Counted from the first letter of the stretch, positions 22,898 through 35,310 are shown. The stretch is DNA of 64,000 nt from Tillus elongatus (GCA_964006375.1 OZ023269.1:3534001-3598000); one strand, 5' to 3'. Numbers and translations: made by a program. Notes: a model not told the origin generated them from the sequence alone.

Positions 22898-23800
22898 GGT
22901 TTTTTTCCCTCAGACCTCGTCCGCGGCCTTGCTGCCCCGATACCACTGCAACCTTTAGTTGATTGTGCATACCCTTAGTCTTACTCCACCCATTCCAAAA
23001 TCACTGTGCCCTGAACTAGTCTGCACAACGATTGGTAGGGTGAAGTTTTATATTGCTCTGTCTCCGGTCTAGACTGACCGTAGATCAGTTGTCTTTTGCG
23101 GTCCAGAGCTTTACACTCGCACAAGATGTGCTGGGCTGATTCCACCCCCTCGCCGCAGAGTCTGCATGCGATGTCCCCTTCGAACCGCCCCATTTTATGC
23201 AGGTGTTTCTTGACGGCCATGTGTCCCGTCAAGAGACCTGTTGTGTTTCTGAGCTGTCCTCTGCTAAGATTTAGCAGCTCCACAGCTCTCTTTGAACTGG
23301 GTCAGTCAATTATTGATTTCCCATGTCTGAGCTCTGGACAGTTCGCCCAGTACACATTGTGCTGGTTTCTGACCCAGGACTTAATGGCTTCCCTGGAAGT
23401 GCTCTTTGTCACGCCTAGAGCCGGTACTGGTCCCATAAATGGTTCTGCTGACCCTCCCTTCGCGAGACTGTCAGGTTCTTCATTGCCTTTGACCCCCGAG
23501 TGACCCGGCACCCAGATGAAGCTCACCTCATTCTGCCCAGCCAGGTCGCTCGTCTCGTCTCGGCACTCACTCACCAGCCAGGAATTTACCTGTGGGTTAC
23601 TTAGTGCCTTAAGGGCCGCCTGGCTGTCTGTGGCTATGAGGATCCGCTTGTTGGTGTAGCCCCTCCTATTGTTCTCCCGCACACAGTGCAGGATGGCGTA
23701 CATTTTGGCCTGAAAGACCGTTGCATGGGCCCTGAGGGAAATACTATGGCTTACCTCGGCCCTTCCGAGTAAACACCTGCCCCCGTCCCACGCTATACTT
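22898..23800 (-). pseudogene. LINE (family 1) RNase H and CCHC tail, 5'-truncated
   Basis: Minus-strand translation: HSISLRAHATVFQAKMYAIL (catalytic Glu replaced by Lys), RILIATDSQAALKALSN, FIWVPGHSGVKGNEEPDS, and a zinc tail CRLCGEGVESAQHILCECKAL. Ends in a short poly(A) (T run at ~22900). Very similar to the plus-strand copy at 51070-52553. The first RNase H strand is replaced at 23800 by a mariner-type end. Pseudogene: a stop after SIID near 23302 splits the frame. Confidence 0.85.
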
Positions 23801-23890
23801 AAAATTATTTTGTTAATCACAGGCTGGCCCATAAATCGTTGGTGATACACACTGTTTCTGTTTAATAGAACACCCCTTATGTTATTGCAT
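23801..23890 (-). repeat. Mariner-type terminal fragment
   Basis: GGCTGGCCCATAAATCG and TTGGTGATAC match fragments at 27216-27360 and 35155-35310. Confidence 0.6.
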
Positions 23891-24450
23891 GTTCGCATTT
23901 TCCATTGAATTATAATGCATGATTGTTAGGAGAAAAAGTGATATCGTTCATCGTTATTGAGTTATTTCATGGGTTTTGCAACTTTTTACGTTTTTGGCAC
24001 ATTGCACAAACACGTATCACAAATTGTAAAACGGCGTTTGTACCAATAGAGAGCTGAGCCCTATGGAAATGTCGCATCCAGAGAGCTTTTTGTTTGTATT
24101 ACTCGTCGAAAAAATCGAGCTGTCGTATACAGACACTCTCAAATAGTGGCTGAATTTGCAAAGTTTTTGCAGAAATGTTTTTAGTGTTTCCGTAGAACTC
24201 ATTTTTGTAACATTTTTGTAAAATGGTGGTAATTAATAATAATAAATGTTTTGTAAGTTATTATAAATAAAAGTTGTCAAATTTTGGTGAAAAATATAAT
24301 ATAGTGTAACATGAGTGAAGGAAATTTCGGCCAAAAAATGGTGAATTTTTGTACAAGACCTTTTTGCAAAATTTCATTTTTTTTTCTACTTGGGCCATAA
24401 AGCTGTTTGTCAATAATTATACCTTGGTAGGTGTGTAAATAGCTTGAAGT
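23891..24450. other. Unassigned AT-rich sequence
   Basis: No feature recognised. Confidence 0.3.
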
Positions 24451-24665
24451 GGTTCGTTAGCCAGGAAAATCGGAATTATTTTCGGAAAATTTTTGTACTT
24501 TTTCAAACAACAAAGCTATTTTAATGAAATGTGGCACGTGGTTAGTACTATATAGGTTATACTGCCAACCAAATGTCCGTTTAAAAACAATACATATTTG
24601 ACATTAAAAACAGTTTTACGAAAATTGGTTACCATAACGCACTTGCTGCGTCCAGCGTGTTTTAT
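24451..24665 (-). repeat. Modular repeat fragment ending in the GCGT hairpin motif
   Basis: TTCGTTAGCCAGGAAAATCG (module A), then GACATTAAAAACAG and CATAACGCACTTGCTGCGTC (hairpin motif). A diverged second motif lies at ~24752. Confidence 0.6.
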
Positions 24666-25270
24666 AATCTATTCACTTTTTAGTAATTTATTTTAGTCCT
24701 AAGGCGATTTTTTTGCAGTAACTGTATTACCAGTCTTACAAAAATCTACTGCTAAAACGCGCTTGCTGCGCTAGGACATTTCTAAAATTAGTAGGTGTTA
24801 GCGAGTAAAGTAAACAGATACAAAACTGTTTCAAAATGAAAACAGGCCTGCTCATGATACCAAACATTTGTTTTTATTAGCAGTAATCCAAATTAATGTC
24901 TTGATAGCAAGTTACGCACGCTTGTTCGTATTCTTTTAGAGCAAGGAGCTCTTCAGCTTTGCAAAGGATAATCTATATTCAACACACGTCATCGTTATTA
25001 ATGATATTACATTCTTATATTCTACGCGACACGCACAAACAAACACTTTAACTCGTTTTACAAAGTACATATAATTTTTAACTTATCTCTAAAGGAATTT
25101 TTCTTTCATATTTTCAAGATTCATAATTTACGACAATGTCCGTCGACCTTGACCGGGGAACTTGTTAAGATATTTAAATTAGACATTAAGTTACAAAAAA
25201 AAGTAAAAACTGCACTAATAAAAACGGTAATAATAATAATAATGTGTCAGCAATATGCTCACCGCAATAT
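24666..25270. other. Unassigned sequence
   Basis: Contains a second GCGCTTGCTGCGC motif (~24752) and a short TAA-rich run near 25230. No gene. Confidence 0.3.
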
Positions 25271-25660
25271 GTAACTATCTCTCAGGGCTGCAAATAAATT
25301 CATCTGTTGCATTCACCTGTCACCTTCTGACAACAACTTTGTCCAGCTCTTCGACTACCTTTCGGAATAAACCGACCATCTGATTTCTGAATATCCTTCC
25401 TCCGAGGTCACTATTCTTGGTGACTTCAGTGTCCATAATAAGGAATGGCTAGGATCTTCAAAAACCGATCCACAGGGGAGAGCAGCGGAGGCATTTGCAG
25501 TCAGCAATTCTTTAGCCAATATGGTTCAGCAACCTACTTACTTTCCTCGCATCCCAACATACAGCTCAAATCCATTAGATCTCCTTCTTACTACAAGACC
25601 TGAATGCTATAAGACATCAGCCACCGCCCCCTTGGTCGCTCAGGCCACGGCATGCAAGTT
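25271..25660 (+). pseudogene. LINE (Jockey-like) endonuclease fragment, duplicate 1
   Basis: Near-identical to 26230-26615, offset by ~960 bp. It covers the middle and end of the APE-type endonuclease domain (VTILGDF, NKEWLGSSKTDPQGRAAEAF, SLANMVQQPTYFPRIP). A stop (GGAATAA) replaces SEKI and the conserved end is damaged. Tandem duplication of the fragment or two insertions are both possible. Confidence 0.8.
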
Positions 25661-25689
25661 CTAAATCTGGTCAGCTCTTTAATAGTTGG

Positions 25690-26640
25690 CTGGCGTGGTA
25701 TACTTGCAATATGGTAGGTGGTAGTGGATTTTTTCTTTACGTGATAGTAAAGGATTTTTTTCACGCCCGAGGAGGTACCACCCCTTACATCAAGGGGCCG
25801 GTGAAGTCCCAACGGACGTTTCCGGTTCTGTTGTATGGGTCGGTTTCCCTTATAAGCAAAAATTATGATGGCTCCTCCATGTACAAAAGATTCCGAAGAT
25901 AAAATACCCCTCCATTCGGATCTCCGGGAGAGGCGTGTACAGGGGGCGCCAGCATCGAGATTTACAATATCCTTCTCGAATATATGTGGCCTAAATTCTA
26001 ACCTGAACTCCGTCCACCATTTCCTCCAGGCTAATGGGCCCCAACTCCTCTTCCTCACCGAAACTCAAACCAGTGCCAAAACAGCCACTAATTACCTTAA
26101 TTGCCCGGGGTATGAGCTCCTTACTTCCTTTAGATTGCATAGAGGCGTATGCGCGTACGTCCGTAGCAATTTACCATGCACCAGACTCCCCAATTTAGAA
26201 GCTGGAAGAAAAGACATATTATGGATAAAACTCTCTCTCAGGGCTGCAACTAAATTCATCTGTTGCATTCACCGGTCACCTTCTGACAACAACGTTGTCC
26301 AGCTCTTCGACTACCTTTCTGAAAAAATCGACTATCTTATTTCTGAGTATCCTTCCTCCAAGGTCACTATTCTTGGTGACTTCAATGTCCATAATAAGGA
26401 ATGGCTAGGATTTTCAAAAACCGATCCACAAGGGAGAGCAGCGGAGGCCTTTGCAGTCAGCAATTCTTTAGCCAATATGGTTCAGCAACCTACTTACTTT
26501 CCTCGCATCCCAACACACAACTCAAATCCCTGGGATCTCCTTCTTACTACAAAACCTGAATGCTATAAGACATCAGCCACGGCCCCCCTTGGTCGCACAG
26601 ACCACGGCATGGTCACTGCTAAGCACCTTTCCTTTGTAAG
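25690..26640 (+). pseudogene. LINE (Jockey-like) 5' end and APE endonuclease domain, duplicate 2
   Basis: The open frame 25865-26770 holds an APE-type endonuclease, which nicks target DNA to prime reverse transcription: FTISFSNICGLNSN (first metal-binding region), LLFLTETQ (catalytic Glu), GVCAYVRSN, SKVTILGDFNVHNKEWLGF (GDFN block), SNPWDLLLTT and GRTDHGMV (DH catalytic His). The domain looks intact in one frame. At ~26635 it passes into the modular repeat, so no RT follows. Sequence from 25690 may be the element's 5' UTR. The same family is probably represented by the RT at 49030-50806 and the 3' end at 40361-40960. Confidence 0.85.
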
Positions 26641-27215
26641 TGGCTTGTATAAGTTCGTTAGTCAGGAAAATTGGCCCAGGTTTTCTCGGAAATTTGTATG
26701 TTTTCTTTCGGGAAAAATTTATATCTCTAAAAATAACAAAGTAAGGCCACCTAGATTTCGTTGGTGTTGATATTATGAAGGGTGAACCATTTACCAAAAT
26801 TCAGGTCTGTAAGTTCAGAGACAAAAAAGTTAGAGCCATTTAAAGAAAAACAAGTGGGTTTTTCCTCAAAACGTCAAACACGCGATTTGAAACGTCAAAA
26901 TTGACAAAATTTAGGCAAAGAACCTGAGTATTATGTAAAGAGTGTTCTGGAGACGCTTAAATTTCAGCTTCAACCATCATTGCCCTTCATTTTACTGAAA
27001 TATTTCCAGAAAATTCATTTCAAATAGACCCTTTCTCTGATGCTTTGGCAGTAGTTTTAGTTAAGTTTATGGTCTTCAATTTTTAGCTACTTTTCTTAGA
27101 AAAAGTTCGTTAATCAGGGGACCGTGACTTTTGAAAAGATTTAAAAAGATTTATTCAAATGAACGCAAACTAGGCCCCCTAGAATGCATATCCGGGCTTA
27201 CTTTCTGTTTACATA
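26630..27215 (-). repeat. Modular repeat, near-complete A+B unit (reverse)
   Basis: GTGGCTTGTATAAGTTCG, GTTAGTCAGGAAAATTGG and CAAATTGACAAAATTTAGG (module A), then CTTCAACCATCATTGCCC, then TTATTCAAATGAACGC and GGCCCCCTAGAATGC (module B). Module A and B are contiguous as at 22.7 kb. Confidence 0.75.
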
Positions 27216-27360
27216 TATACAGGGTTAAGCATTTCTACGATAAAGCTCAATATAATTGTTATTATGCAAGATACGAGAAAAATTTGTTTACGTTACTTAT
27301 AGGGTGTCTTGAGCTGCATCTTATAAAATTATTTTGACAATCACGGGATGGCCCACAAGT
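27216..27360 (+). repeat. Mariner-type MITE-like fragment
   Basis: TACAGGGTTAAGCATTT at the left, GGATGGCCCACAAGTCG and TTGGTGATAC at the right. Reverse-complement relative at 35155-35310. Confidence 0.6.
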
Positions 27361-27754
27361 CGTTGGTGATACCTATAAAAAAATTCACATTCCATATTGC
27401 ATTTTTTCATTTTTTTATCAAAATAAGATGCATGTTTGTAAAAAAAGTCGAGACGCAGTAAGTGCGTTTTGGTAGCGAATTTTCATTAAATGTTCAAAAT
27501 TCAAAAACTCAATTTGCTATTAACCTAACGTTTATCGACTAGGAATTGAGTTTTCTTGGAAACATTTTTAGTTTATTTTCGGAATTTTTTGACCAAATTA
27601 GTGCCTCCTTACATTAGAGAGACATATTTGCTATTAAAAACATCTTTGCGTATGTGAATTTCAAGTAAAGTTACAATTTCGTTGTCTCTGAATACATATC
27701 TACATACGTTTCTACATAAATATTAATTATTTGTCAGATAATCCTCTTTTACTA
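27361..27754. repeat. Modular repeat fragment with hairpin motif
   Basis: GACGCAGTAAGTGCGTTTTG at about 27452 is the reverse hairpin motif, followed by module-like TTGCTATTAACCTAACG. The rest is unassigned. Confidence 0.5.
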
Positions 27755-28107
27755 TTTTTTTTTACTTTAACGTCGGCCTATTTCCGCGATTATGGCCAAT
27801 CACCGACGCCAGGGAGCAGTTCCACCTAACTAACCTGCAAATTTTGCCGAACCCCTGCCTTGCTGTAAATAGAGTAGTGATATTTAACGTGCTTAACATC
27901 AGATGGACACGAAACCGAGGGCTTTACGCCCCCTCCGAAAATCGGAACGTGAGGACATTCAACTTGCTCAAATACAATGCCAGAACCTCGGTTAATCGTA
28001 ATTTATTACAGTTTGTGCTGCAAAAGTAGAAGAGAAACCCTGGGAATTGAACCCAGTACCCTACGGTTCACAAGCACGCGTTCTTACCCCTGGACCACCC
28101 TCTTACA
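27755..28107 (-). mobile_element. tRNA-derived SINE, copy 3
   Basis: Full-length body with GGGAATTGAACCCAG (B box on the minus strand) and CCCTGGACCACC (A box side). CCTCTT-like words on both sides may be the target duplication. Confidence 0.82.
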
Positions 28108-28904
28108 GTTAACCGCGTTACCCCAAATTATTACATTGAATGACATTTATTTATATACGGTTAAATGAAGACTTTAGTGTCCCATTCTATATTTTTGCTT
28201 TTGATTGGACTCGACGAACTAAAGATTATAAATCCACCACAATAGTATTGTCTAGCCTATATATGATCAACGTCACAAGAATTTATGGAATGTAAATGCT
28301 TATCTGTTTTATTGGTGAATTATCAGAAAGTATGAGAAGTGTAGAATGCAATTTAAAAGGAAAGGAATTCTTTGTCCTCTATTCTATTATTATATCGTGA
28401 GATGTCACGTACAATACATGTTAATTATATCATCATATTATTTATTTGAAGCGGTTTATATACAGCTGAACAAATAGAACTGCATTTCCGTACTCAACAA
28501 TGTTTTACTTGCAGTAATTGTTATTGATTTCAGTGTAATATACGATTACACAATCCAAAACAGAAATTCTAAATGTAACAAACTATATTTATTTCTCTAA
28601 TTTTAAAATAAACTATAAAATATATTTTAATTTACGTAAGTGATCGCAGTTGGACACGTAAGCTGAAACAAAAAGTAGAATCACCACCAAAAAAAAAAAA
28701 CAATACAAAATTAAAAGCAGAGATTTGTGCCCTAGATATTTAGATTTTGTTTAGCTTCACCTCTTACTATAAGTACACTTGGAGAAACCTAAATCACCAC
28801 AACACATATTTCAGAGACCTTACGATCGTTTCGTTGACAATGTCAACATCTTCAGAGGAAGATTTTCTTTTAGTTAGTTTATAAATATATGTTATAAATA
28901 TATT
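28108..28904. other. Mostly unassigned; contains a hammerhead-like motif
   Basis: At 28816-28857 the minus strand reads CTGAAGAT, stem GTTGAC/GTCAAC with loop ATT, GAAAC, GATC, GTA. It resembles the motif at 48.8 kb but cannot form a long stem I. Nothing else recognised. Confidence 0.4.
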
Positions 28905-29022
28905 CATTTTAGTGAATTTTCCTTAAAAAAATTACAAATCAAGAGATTCCAATTTTTGAATTTGGAAAAATTTCTTCAAATGAGAGTGGACTAAGCCCCC
29001 TAGAACCCATATCCATGTGTAG

Positions 29023-29088
<66 letters not shown>
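28905..29088 (-). repeat. Modular repeat, module B (reverse) and (TA)n
   Basis: TAGTGAATTTTCC, TTCTTCAAATGAGAGTGG and CCTAGAACCCATATCC precede a TA array at 29024-29088. Confidence 0.75.
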
Positions 29089-29091
<3 letters not shown>

Positions 29092-29645
29092 TATATACAT
29101 AAAATATAGATGGTAAGGTCTAGGAAGTTAATTGATTAGTTTACTTCTAATTCTGTTGTGAAGTTAATTTTGGTATGTAAAGAATTTAGAACATTCTCAA
29201 AAGTGTGCAATTGTCTGTCGGTACTTTTAAATCACACTATAATTTCATCTAAATATCTATACCAGAAAACGCATAGGTTAAACAAAAGGTGTGTTTGTAT
29301 TGTTTCATCGATATTGTTCATAAACATTGTTGGAGAAACATAATTGGTACGCCCCTGTCTCTTTACTTTCATTCGGTTGCACTATCATTTAAATCTCTAC
29401 CTGGAATTATTTATCTCTGGATTTCACAATCCTTTCCAATTTGCTGGTAATCTTTACCCTCTAGACGCCTGTATCGCATTAGGTTTACACATGAACACTG
29501 CCATACAAAGAATACTTATATACCGTTAGGTCCTTTATTGTAAATAGCTTTAGCTGTCTTTGACGTATTAAGATGCACCCAGTGGATTTTCTTCACTAGG
29601 AATAATGTTTCTACCTAGTTGGCCATTCTGTATTACTGACATTAT
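29089..29645. other. Unassigned sequence
   Basis: No feature recognised; short open frames only. Confidence 0.3.
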
Positions 29646-30228
29646 GTTATGTCAACTACGTCACCTAGCGTTACGCGAAAGCTCGATAAAAGCAAGCCTT
29701 TCGCAAGGTACAAGTCAGTTCTACTTTCGATCTCCTCTTCTTAAATTCTTGGGACTCAGAGTTCCCAATTTTCTACTTAAACACCGCTCGCGTGTTTAAG
29801 CCAGTTCAGTGCCACAGTTCTACGCCAGATCTCATCTTCGCTCCTTCTTCGCTCCTTGGAACCCTGAGTTCCAAATCTTCCACTTAAACATCGCTCGTGT
29901 GTTAAGCCAGTTCAATTCTACAGTGCCGTTCTACAACGAATATCATCTTCATCGCTTTTTGGGACTTCTAATGTCCCGATCTTCTACCTAAACATCGCTA
30001 GTGTGATTACGCCACTTCAGCTCAAGCTCCAATATTCCTACAGAAATTCCGTTCGTACAGTATTACAGTGAAAAGTCAGTGTTTTTTTCGAAATTAGAAA
30101 GTATACACGCAGTTAAATGCAATAGCAAGTAGCTAATAAGATTGTGAAATCTCCTGAATAACCCATTAAATCAAGTGTAAAACCACATATTGTAAATAAA
30201 TGTAAGTTCAAAGTGTATATAGTAACAA
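29646..30228 (+). repeat. Candidate solo LTR with internal triplication
   Basis: Starts TGTTATGTCAAC and ends AGTAACA, giving TGTTA/TAACA termini. GATAAAAGC (~29685) and TCAGT (~29718) sit about 30 bp apart like a TATA box and arthropod initiator. Downstream are three ~100-106 bp repeats (29717, 29816, 29922) with CGCTCGTGTG and GCCAGTTCA. No target duplication is visible, so this is tentative. Confidence 0.35.
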
Positions 30229-30414
30229 TACAACATATATAAAGATAAAAAAGTGTATTATTGAAATCTTCTGGAATCCAGTGCACCTAGAGTTATAAAT
30301 ACAGTCCACATCTTCAACATATTCTTCTTCCAACGCTAATTAGCAAAGCCGACTAGTTAGAGAGGGTGGGATCAATCCATCTGCAAAACATTGGGGAAAG
30401 AAAACAAGCTCTTT

Positions 30415-30675
30415 CTCCCCCAAACATTTTTTACTAGCTCTATTGTTTCTTCTGGTGAAATACAGGGAAATAAATTTTTGACATCAACTGAAATTAATCT
30501 CGCTTTATCAGCCGCTGCACACAAAAAGTTATTGCAAATTTCGGCCAAAATTCTCTATTAAGAACTCATACCAATTAATTTAGAGAATTAAAGGTGTTGA
30601 ATTTCCAAATAAAACAATTATTTCCCAGTATTCCACCAGAAGAAACAATAGAGGAATTAACACAACCGATATTTC
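30415..30675. pseudogene. Penelope-like RT motif A fragments in inverted arrangement
   Basis: The minus strand at 30415-30525 encodes KARLISVDVKNLFPCISPEE; the plus strand at 30590-30675 encodes QLFPSIPPEETIEELTQP. Both are the RT motif A region of a Penelope-like element (the Asp in SVDV is catalytic). They lie head to head, 65 bp apart. Too short for any activity. Confidence 0.6.
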
Positions 30676-30714
30676 AAAAAATAATGGGCTGATTTGGTAA
30701 AATTTTGTGAGTAA

Positions 30715-30930
30715 ATTCTTTTTGCAAGTGACTTGGATAAGTTTGTTAGCAAGGAAAATCGGACATGTTTTTCCGGGAAAATTTTAGGTTTTCTTTTGGA
30801 AAAAATCCATATCTCCGGAAGTAACAAAGCTATGGAAACCAAATTTTGGCAAGCTGGTTTATATTGTCAAAACCAAACTCTGCACCAAAATTTAGGTCTC
30901 TAAGTTAAAAAAAGGCTATAGGCACTTAGT
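30715..30930 (-). repeat. Modular repeat, module A fragment (reverse)
   Basis: AGTGACTTGGATAAGTTTG, GCAAGGAAAATCGGAC and AAATTTTGGCAAGCTGG. Confidence 0.7.
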
Positions 30931-30959
30931 AAATCAAAACTTTAGTGCCACTAAAAGTC

Positions 30960-32590
30960 AGAGAAGACGCTATACCAAACTATTGTATGTATTAAACAAA
31001 ATCTATTAAATATTACAGACAACGTTTATCTTTTCATGGCGCAAAAAGTTCAAAAGTACCAGAAAGATGACTTTGAAAATTTTATACTTTTTCTCCTGTA
31101 CATGTCAAAGTGAAGATTTGAAACGTGACAATTAGTATAAGTATTGTGGTTTATAAATGGTCAATATTGCATAAAATGTATATTAGAATGTTTTAGATAT
31201 GCTACACTTCTCATTTTTTAAATAGTTGCAAAATCTGCCTCTAAAGACCTTACATATCACAAATAAATAACTCAAGATCGGTTATCTACCTTAAATTGCA
31301 GAGTTTGATACAAGGCTAACTACAGTGGTGTAATTCACGCTAACTGAATTTCTCTTTTAACTTTTTTTTTACTTGTTTTCGTCTTTAATTCAATTTTAAC
31401 GTTATCTGATCAGATTGTGCAATTCCAATGTGTTTTAGCGACTTTTTGTTGAAAATTAAAGATAAGCACTTTTAAGACTTAATTCAAGTTTAATAACAGC
31501 TATTGTTGCCCTTAGTTGACAGACCCTGCCACAGTTAACATAGACGTAGGGATATGTTACATCAGAAGAGGTTATTTTCTTCTATACAACCGGATTTAAA
31601 TTTTACAGCATCCAGATCCAAAAGAATTTTCTTTGTGAGGCCACAGAAAAAATCTCTAATTCTGTATTAAGATCAAATTTTGGATATTTTTTAATTTATT
31701 TAATTTCTTTCTATTAGCTAATTTTCTTGTACAAAATGTTATTTTAATAGTGAATTTTCTTGTAAATGAATTTTATGAATTTTCTTGAACATACATTTGT
31801 TGCGAATTTTTGTTTGAAAAATTATTCAATTGATGGAATATTTTTTAAACGAAATTCGTCGAAAACAAGGTTTTAATGGATTTTCGTGCAAACAAATTAT
31901 TTTATTTTCAATTTTAATTACAGATTAGGCATATAATTTGAATTTTATGTATTCTTTTAGCAAAACTTTGTGTAAAAGGTATTTAGCCAGTTTTCGCAGA
32001 AATTTTTGTGAACTTTTGGTAACTAATGATAAATGTTTAATAATATACTATAAAAAAATGCAAATGTTTGCAAATTTTCATGAAATTATTGTGAAGTGTC
32101 GTCGAAAAAGTTTCTGTGGAAAATTAGATTTTGGTAGGTAAAAATAACTTGAAATGGTTCTTTGGCCAGGAAAATCGGACCAGTTTTTTTAGTTTATTTA
32201 ATTTATTTTTATTAGCGAGTTTTCTTGTACAAAATGTTCTTTTAGTAGCGAATTTTCTTATCAATGAATTTAATGAATTTTCTTTGAAGAAACATTTGTT
32301 GAGAATTTTTGTATGAAAAATTATTCAACTAATGGAACATTTTTTGAACGAAATTCGTCGAAAATAAGGTTTTAATAAATTTTCTTGCAAACCAATCATT
32401 TTATTTTCAATTTTAATTACAGATTAGGTATATAATTTTAATTTTGTGTTAATTTAGCATAATTTTGTGTAAAAAATATTTTACCAAATTTGATGCCTGC
32501 TTTCATAAAAAAAAGACATATTTGACATTAAAAACATTTAAATGAAAATTCACTAGCATAACGCATTTGCTGCGTCCAGACTTTTTTTTA
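30960..32590 (+). repeat. Long interspersed repeat L, copy 1, with internal direct repeats
   Basis: Collinear (reverse complement) with 41775-42880. Landmarks: GACAACGTTTATCTTTTCAT, GTTATCTGATCAGATTGT (31401-31418), CAGAAGAGGTTATTTTC, GCCACAGAAAAAAT. A ~275-bp segment (31700-31975) is repeated at 32197-32470. It ends CATAACGCATTTGCTGCGTC at ~32562. A tRNA-like A box survives near 31325, but the rest of the head is deleted compared with copy 2. Confidence 0.75.
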
Positions 32591-33954
32591 TTTCTCGGGA
32601 AATTCATTACTGATATTTCAAAACTCCATATCTTCTAAACAAATAGACCGAATTTCAAAAATAAAAAAGCAATCTATAGGGGATCAAAAGCTCTTTTCAA
32701 CGAGCTATCACATGGCTCCTATTCCCATTAAAAAAATAGTGATGACACCCCCGCTTAGGAGAGCAAAAGTTGGACTATACTTTTTGCGTCAAAAGTTGTC
32801 CCCCTCACATGCAAACTTGACGTCTTTCTGGTTTTTTTCGACAAAATCTTTTCCTGGCAGTTATGGCTGCCAACTAATTTTCAATGGGCCAGCCTGTAAT
32901 AAAGTAATTAACAATAAATGATATCGAGAAAGCCAGCAGCAATGAGAAAGAACTTGCAATAAAGCGAAAAAATTGCTAACGTAGAAATACGCAAATAAGA
33001 GAAAGGTAACAAGTTTAACTACACATTATTTGAATCACATTTTATGTATTATTATTTTACATGCATTATCCGAATTTAATTGAAAAGAACCTTGCATTTA
33101 TACGTGGGTTACATTGTTGATGAGGAAATATCAATGACATTACGAAGATGAGTAATAAGGAATATTTTACAGGGTGTGTAATAGCAACCTTCACAAACAT
33201 AAAATCCATTACACCTAAACAAGAGGTTGGTTACAAATACTAGTTGTATCTCTTGTAGCACATGCAGGTTGGCATATACAAGGTTTTTATGGGTGAAGGG
33301 AGTCACTTGAAAAATTTAACATTCGCACACAATCAGTTGTGAACTATTCACTAAACGTTTTAGAATACACCTGCTGTTAAACGAGATAATCAAGGTAATT
33401 GGTCATTTACCTTTCTGATACTTGTATTTTATTCAGTGTTTTAAGCAACAAAGTTAATATTTGTGATTTTTATCAATTAAACTATAGGTGAGTGATTTCA
33501 AGTTATTAGTATATGAACAGATGAATTAAAATGATAATCACTGTAATTAGTTTGAGTGTTGGCGTTAATAAGTAATACACTACTCGACAAAATTAACGTG
33601 CGTACATACACAAAGATGTAATCATGTTTTACGTTAATGTATTTCTCAATTGGCAATTAAATATAAATGCATGTATAAAGACTTCAGCTCCAGCTCCATA
33701 AGTGCTTTATGTAAAAAAAATGAATTTATTTATAGGCGTTCATGGCAATTATAAATAAAAATACGTTGCTCTATTAGGGTATTTTGATAAAAAAAATATT
33801 TAAATTGTCTATGTGACCCGCGTTAACATTTAGCATGAAAATAAAATCATACTCTAAGAGTAGTTTAAAAATTTAAAATTGACATCTTTGTAAATTAAAT
33901 TTAAGCACAGAAGAAATTTAAACTAGATTAGAAAAGGATCCTAAATTAGTAAAA
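32591..33954. other. Unassigned AT-rich sequence
   Basis: No supported gene or repeat; short frames at 32712-32921 and 33109-33306 have no motifs. Confidence 0.35.
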
Positions 33955-35060
33955 AACTCTGGACGCAGCAAGTGCGTTATGGAAGTGAATTTTCATAAAA
34001 ATGTTTTTCATTACAAATATATCGCTCTAATGCGAGCAGGCACCGATATAACCTATATAGTAGGAACAATGTACCATATTTTATCAAAATAATTATTTGA
34101 AAATGTACAAAAATTTTCCGAAAATAAACTTTAAATGTTTCTGAGAAAACTGGTCTCCTAGCCAATGAACCTTATGTTAATAGCAAATTGAGTTATTGAA
34201 ATTTGAAACATTTAATGAAAATTCGCAACCAAAACGCCCTTGCTGCGTTCATACAAACATTTTTCGAAAATACAGTTAAATGTTGGTTTTCTAACCAACA
34301 AAACTTACGTTAATAGCAAATGAGTTATTGAAATTTGGAGGATTTTATGAAAATTTGCTACCAAAACGCACTTACTGCGTCCAGATTTTTTCTTACAAAC
34401 ATGCATCATATTTCGATAAAAAATGCTAAAATGCAGTAACGAATTTGTTCTACGAAAATTAGCTAAAAATTATAGACCGTTAAACCATAAACTTCACTAA
34501 ACCTACAGCGAAAGCATCAAGTTAATTGAACCTACAGCCAAAGCATCAGAGAAAGGGTCTATTTGAAATGAATTTTCTGTAAATATTTTAGTAAAATGAA
34601 GGGCAATGACGGTTGAATCTGAAACTTAAGGGTTCGCAGAACACTCTTCTTCCAACATTTTCTTTTCACAATCCGTATTTGTTTCACGTTCTTTACCTAA
34701 ATATTGTCAATTTTGACATTTTAAATTGCGAGTTTGACGTTTTAAATTGCGAATTTGACGTTTTGAGGATAACTCCAAAATTTGTTGCTTTAGCTGCCCG
34801 TAACTTTTTTGTCCTTAAACTTAGAGACCTAAATTTTGGTACCTTGTTCGCTGTTTATAATATAAATACGTGTAGCAAATTTGGTTGCCCTCACATTCTT
34901 ATTTCCAGAAATATGAATTTTTTTAGAAAGAAAACACAACATTTTCCGGGAAAACCTGGTCCGATTTTCCTGGCTAAGGAACTTATCTAAGCCACTTTCA
35001 AAAGGAAGGTACTCACCAAATTTGATTAAGATCAGTCTATAATTTTTTGAGTTATCGGTA

Positions 35061-35062
<2 letters not shown>
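33955..35062 (+). repeat. Modular repeat: hairpin-motif modules and module A (forward)
   Basis: GGACGCAGCAAGTGCGTTAT at 33962, AACGCCCTTGCTGCG at ~34228, AACGCACTTACTGCGTC at ~34366, then module A from ~34440 (AAAGCATCAGAGAAAGGG, AATTTTGACATTTTAAATTG, CAAATTTGGTTGCCCTCAC, GGCTAAGGAACTTATC) ending at the TA array. Confidence 0.75.

Positions 35063-35063
<1 letters not shown>

Positions 35064-35148
<85 letters not shown>
35064..35148. repeat. (TA)n microsatellite
   Basis: About 85 bp of TA following module A. Confidence 0.95.
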
Positions 35149-35154
<6 letters not shown>

Positions 35155-35159
<5 letters not shown>

Positions 35160-35310
35160 AATTGAATCACCAACGACTTATGGGCCACCCTGTAATTGTA
35201 AAAATATTTTTTAAGATGCAGCTCAAGACACCCTATAATTAATGTAAACATTTTTTTTTTCGTATCTTGCATAATGACGGATATATTGAGCTTTAAAGAT
35301 TTTTTACGAA
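35155..35310 (-). repeat. Mariner-type MITE-like fragment
   Basis: The minus strand begins CAGGGTGGCCCATAAGTCG. Its inner part, GGGTGTCTTGAGCTGCATC, matches 27216-27360. Confidence 0.65.

Noticed and set aside
24640..24665. Helitron 3' end (hairpin plus CTRR) for the ACGCA...TGCGT motif
   Set aside because: Sequence after the hairpin is CCAGA in most copies, not CTRR, and no AT insertion context is consistent.
25591..26058. 155-codon minus-strand frame
   Set aside because: Antisense of the Jockey-like 5' region and endonuclease; no family match.
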